Positions 6,264 to 8,888 of a stretch of 8,888 nucleotides of DNA are shown here, piece after piece. The stretch covers positions 1-8,888 of the forward strand of contig JAJZKJ010000069.1 in the NCBI GenBank assembly GCA_021804195.1. The letters run 5' to 3'. A program made the position numbers and the translations under genes. The notes beneath the pieces are model-generated. The model made no database searches. It saw only the letters and a program-made list of their open reading frames with translations, and was not told the DNA's origin. Each line of letters opens with the position of its first letter. The first letter of the stretch is position 1. This stretch comes from Acidobacteriota bacterium (GTDB taxonomy: Bacteria > Planctomycetota > Phycisphaerae > WQYP01 > JAJZKJ01).

Positions 6264-6275
6264 AAGCTGAAAGCT
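6181..6275 (+). repeat. Heptamer repeats spanning the nuoM 3' end and nuoN leader
   Basis: Four in-phase 7-mers with consensus TGAAACC lie at 6211-6217, 6218-6224, 6225-6231 and 6232-6238. Two exact GCTGAAA units at 6259-6265 and 6266-6272 are followed by GCT. Upstream, GGTCAGGCCTCAGG (6181-6194) is related in inverted orientation, so CTCAGG 6189-6194 can pair with CCTGAG 6230-6235. The nuoM stop codon (6261-6263) lies inside the first GCTGAAA unit, and the last unit ends 5 bp before nuoN ATG. The TGAAACC set shares its GAAACC core with the arrays at nuoK and nuoL. Confidence 0.65.
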
Positions 6276-6280
6276 TGCCT

Positions 6281-7882
6281 ATGAATCTCCATGGCTTACT
6301 GCCCGAAATGATCATGCTGGCTGCGGCCGCGGTGATCTTGCTGAACGGTTTGTGCCCCCGCGAGTCGGTCCGCCGCGCCAGCCAATGGTTGGCGCTGGCC
6401 GGGCTGGTCGCGGCGTTCGTCGCGGCCTGGCGTCTGGCGGCTCCGGGGCAACATGCGGGTTGGCCGCTCTGGCCGCTGGCCACTTTCGGCTCCCTGTTGG
6501 CCTCCGGCGTCGGATTACTGGCGGTGCTGGCCTCCTGGAACATGCCGTTTAAAGACCAGCCCACCGAAACCGATAGCGCGTACCGCGGTGAATATTTCGC
6601 CCTGCTCCTGTGTTCTCTGGCCGGTTTAAGCATGATGGCCAAGGTCAACAACCTGATCTGGCTGTTTTTGGCGCTGGAGCTGGTGTCCATGCCCACGTAT
6701 ATCATGGTGGCCGCGGGCCGCGGCCAGAGTGCCGCCCAGGAAGCCGGCGTGAAGTATTTCTTTTTAGGGGCGCTGTCCGCCGCGGTGTATCTGTTCGGAT
6801 TCAGTTACCTGTATGGTTTTGCGGGCAGCACCCGTTTTTCCACTATCGCCGCCGCCTTTCATAGCGCCCTGGCGCTCGGCCATCCGCCGGCTATCGCTCT
6901 GATCGGCCTGTTAATGGTCGTCCTGGGTATTTCCTATAAAATCGCCGCGGTTCCATTGCACTATTACGCCCCGGATGTCTATCAGGGCGCCGCGACGCCC
7001 GTAACGGCTTTTCTGGCCTTTACTCCCAAAGCGGCCGGATTTATCGCGTTGATTCTCGTGTTCAACCTGACGGGTTGGCAACTCTCGAGTTCCCTGGCCG
7101 GCGCCGTGCCGGCCCTGCTGATGGCGCTGGCGGTGGTGACGATGTTCGTCGGCAACGTCCTGGCGCTGCTGCAGCGCAATCTTAAACGTATCCTTGCGTA
7201 CAGCTCGATCGCCCACAGCGGCTATATGCTCGCGGCGCTGGCGCTGGGCCCCGCCCTGTCTCCGGAGGCGACTCGCCCTGGCGAACTGGGCGGTTCTTCC
7301 ATCAACGGGCTAAGCGCGCTGTTGTTTTATCTGGCCGCCTACAGCCTGATGACACTCGGCGCCTTCGCGGTGTTGATTTATCTGGAAGGGCAAACCGGCG
7401 CCGCCGAGGATTTCGATGGCATCGCGGGTCTCGCCGGGGAGCATCCGCTGGCCGCCGGTTGCATGGCCGTCTGCCTGTTCAGCTTGATCGGCATGCCTGG
7501 CACGGTTGGTTTTCTGGGCAAACTGTTTATCGTGCAGGCCGCCCTGGCGGCGCATCATCCGGTTCTGGCGGTGATCATCGTGATCAACGCCGCCATTGCC
7601 GCGACGTATTATCTGCGCATCGTGGCGGCGATGTATCTGCGGGCGGCGGCGACGCCGCTGACGGTGCGCCGGCCCGCGCTGGCCCTGAAGCTCTCCGCGG
7701 CCGTCGCCACCTTCCTGGTGATTTTCTTCGGCTTATTCCCCGGCGCCCTGTACCGGCAGTCCGTCGCCGGCGGTCGGTCGGTGCCGACGGTATATTCCGC
7801 GGCTCATTGGCCGGGCCGTTCGGCCAAGCGAACCGCCGTCGGTATGCCAGGCTCTGCCCGGGCTGGGTTGTGGGCGAATTAG
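6281..7882 (+). CDS. nuoN: NADH-quinone oxidoreductase subunit N (proton-pumping antiporter-like subunit)
   Basis: This encodes 533 residues, slightly above the usual 460-510. It is the antiporter-like pump adjacent to NuoK in complex I. Family residues are all visible: Glu133 in LALELVSMPTYIMVA (E. coli Glu133); Lys158 in GVKYFFLGALSAAVYLFG (E. coli Lys158); Lys220 in SYKIAAVPLHYYAPDVYQGA (E. coli Lys217); Lys250 in AFTPKAAGF (E. coli Lys247); RNLKRILAYSSIAHSGYML (299-317); Lys414 in GFLGKLFIV (E. coli Lys395). The C-terminus beyond about residue 492 is a non-hydrophobic tail of some 40 residues that overlaps a perfect DNA hairpin. ATG 6281 is 17 bp after the nuoM stop. TTG 6275 is in frame but adds only two residues. 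The preceding GCTGAAAGC repeat offers GAAAG as a possible weak ribosome binding site. Confidence 0.96.
   Translation: MNLHGLLPEMIMLAAAAVILLNGLCPRESVRRASQWLALAGLVAAFVAAWRLAAPGQHAGWPLWPLATFGSLLASGVGLLAVLASWNMPFKDQPTETDSAYRGEYFALLLCSLAGLSMMAKVNNLIWLFLALELVSMPTYIMVAAGRGQSAAQEAGVKYFFLGALSAAVYLFGFSYLYGFAGSTRFSTIAAAFHSALALGHPPAIALIGLLMVVLGISYKIAAVPLHYYAPDVYQGAATPVTAFLAFTPKAAGFIALILVFNLTGWQLSSSLAGAVPALLMALAVVTMFVGNVLALLQRNLKRILAYSSIAHSGYMLAALALGPALSPEATRPGELGGSSINGLSALLFYLAAYSLMTLGAFAVLIYLEGQTGAAEDFDGIAGLAGEHPLAAGCMAVCLFSLIGMPGTVGFLGKLFIVQAALAAHHPVLAVIIVINAAIAATYYLRIVAAMYLRAAATPLTVRRPALALKLSAAVATFLVIFFGLFPGALYRQSVAGGRSVPTVYSAAHWPGRSAKRTAVGMPGSARAGLWAN
7807..7827. repeat. Perfect 7-bp hairpin in the 3' end of nuoN
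   Basis: TTGGCCG at 7807-7813 pairs with CGGCCAA at 7821-7827 across a 7-nt loop. It lies in codons for the poorly conserved tail of NuoN, about 55 bp before the stop. There is no T-run and transcription probably continues into the next gene, so it is not called a terminator. Confidence 0.45.
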
Positions 7883-7883
7883 A

Positions 7884-8888
7884 ATGACGCTTTTGCGAAA
7901 TGTCTTGGTCCGGGGTTACCGGTCGCTTAGATCCGTCGATCTGCGCCTGGATCGGTTGAATGTTCTGATCGGCGCTAACGGCGCCGGTAAGAGCAATTTC
8001 ATTTCGTTGTTCAAGATGCTTAACGAAATGATGGCGGGGCGGCTGCAGCAGTATATTGGTTCCGCTGGACGCTCCCAATCCATCCTGTATCTTGGTCCGA
8101 AAGTAACGCCCCAACTTGAAATGACGCTCGAGTTTGAGCTGACGGATGCGGTTGACACCTATTATCTGCGGCTATTTCACGCCGCGAACGATACCCTGGT
8201 TTTCGCGGACGAAACATTGGCCTTCAGGAAGCGCGACTGGCCGGAAGAGCGGATCAAGCCGAGGTCGCTGGGCGCCGGGCACCAGGAAACCATGCTGCGT
8301 GAGCTGGCCAAGGGCGATGACCCAACCTCCGAGGTGTTTCGCGCCGTGCTGAATGGTTGCCGCCTGTATCATTTTCACGACACTTCCGCCTCAGCGCCCA
8401 TTCGCCAGTACGGATACGTTGGCGAGGATCGGTGGTTGAAGCCGGATGCCGGAAACCTCGCCGCGATGTTGTACGCCTATCGCCGGACGGATCGGGCGGC
8501 CTATGATCGGATCGTATCGACCATTCAAAAAGTGATGCCTGAATTCCAGGATTTTGACCTTGGGCCGGAACGGCTTAACGCGAATGAGATTGGTCTGAAG
8601 TGGCGGAGGCGCGGCTCGGATTACCTGTTGGGCGCCCACCAGCTTTCGGATGGTTCGCTTCGGGCCATGGCTGTGATTACACTGTTGCTTCAGCCCGAGG
8701 CGGACCTGCCCAAGGTTCTGGTTCTGGATGAACCCGAGTTGGGCCTGCATCCTTACGCTTTGGAGATAGTCGCGGGATTGCTCCGCGCGGCATCCTTGCG
8801 GTCGCAGGTGATCGTCGCCACGCAATCGCCGACGTTTCTGAATCATTTCGCCGCATCGGAAATCATCGTGGTGGAGCCGGAGACGGAC
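7884..8888 (+). CDS. AAA-family (COG4637-like, ABC/SMC-type) ATPase, C-terminus cut by window edge
   Basis: There are 335 codons without a stop before the window ends. From memory of the family (about 370-390 residues), most of the protein is present. Walker A is GANGAGKSN at residues 30-38, preceded by the typical strand VRGYRSLRSVDL-LDRLNVLI. A mid-domain LYHFHDTSASAPIRQ (161-175) is characteristic of this ATPase group. The ABC-like signature is HQLSDGSLR (252-260). Walker B is VLVLDEPELGLHP (278-290), with Glu283 as the likely catalytic base. VIVATQSPTFLNHF (309-322) is the switch region after it. No TOPRIM domain is visible, unlike OLD nucleases. The protein is soluble and its substrate is unknown. 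Related ATPases often sit beside a small DUF4276 protein, which would lie downstream of this window. The start is one base after the nuoN stop, so co-transcription is likely, but no role in complex I is known. The base composition looks slightly less GC-rich than the nuo genes. Confidence 0.9.
   Translation, partial: MTLLRNVLVRGYRSLRSVDLRLDRLNVLIGANGAGKSNFISLFKMLNEMMAGRLQQYIGSAGRSQSILYLGPKVTPQLEMTLEFELTDAVDTYYLRLFHAANDTLVFADETLAFRKRDWPEERIKPRSLGAGHQETMLRELAKGDDPTSEVFRAVLNGCRLYHFHDTSASAPIRQYGYVGEDRWLKPDAGNLAAMLYAYRRTDRAAYDRIVSTIQKVMPEFQDFDLGPERLNANEIGLKWRRRGSDYLLGAHQLSDGSLRAMAVITLLLQPEADLPKVLVLDEPELGLHPYALEIVAGLLRAASLRSQVIVATQSPTFLNHFAASEIIVVEPETD

Overview
The window comes from a GC-rich, Gram-negative bacterium. 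The left edge holds a heptosyltransferase-type gene, which implies LPS-like envelope sugars. The rest is dominated by the membrane arm of respiratory complex I. NuoJ has an extra N-terminal pair of membrane helices and a YDRVS segment after the conserved helices. From memory this resembles NuoJ of Planctomycetota/PVC bacteria. Most start codons also lack a good Shine-Dalgarno sequence, which fits that group. The assignment is an inference and no marker gene is present to prove it.

Layout: (1) 1-249, minus strand, the N-terminal part of a waaF-like heptosyltransferase running off the left edge. (2) 250-790, a divergent intergenic region with one candidate promoter facing right. (3) 791-7882, plus strand, nuoJ, nuoK, nuoL, nuoM and nuoN in the canonical order, evidently one operon. 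(4) 7884-8888, plus strand, a COG4637-like AAA/ABC-type ATPase that starts one base after the nuoN stop and runs off the right edge.

NuoL, NuoM and NuoN are the three antiporter-like proton-pumping subunits. NuoK and NuoJ link them to the quinone-end module. The lysine/glutamate residues expected in the proton path are present in NuoK, NuoL, NuoM and NuoN. NuoM departs from the family in two places: a His position in a transmembrane segment is Ser, and two residues are missing just before the conserved TM8 lysine. nuoA-I are not here, so the peripheral arm and NuoA/NuoH must be encoded elsewhere or the organism uses a partial complex.

The most unusual signal is a family of degenerate 7-bp tandem repeats (consensus GAAACCA). 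They occur just upstream of nuoK, just upstream of nuoL, inside the nuoL coding frame, and at the nuoM end/nuoN start. In nuoL they are joined to an 8-bp array (ACGCGGGG), and both are translated as part of a hydrophilic insertion of about 50-75 residues. The nuoL-nuoM gap instead carries a cluster of perfect hairpins resembling REP elements. Together this looks like an operon invaded at gene junctions, a loop and C-terminal tails by short repeat families, comparable in principle to Rickettsia palindromic elements. I found no CRISPR array, tRNA, rRNA, transposase or clear rho-independent terminator.
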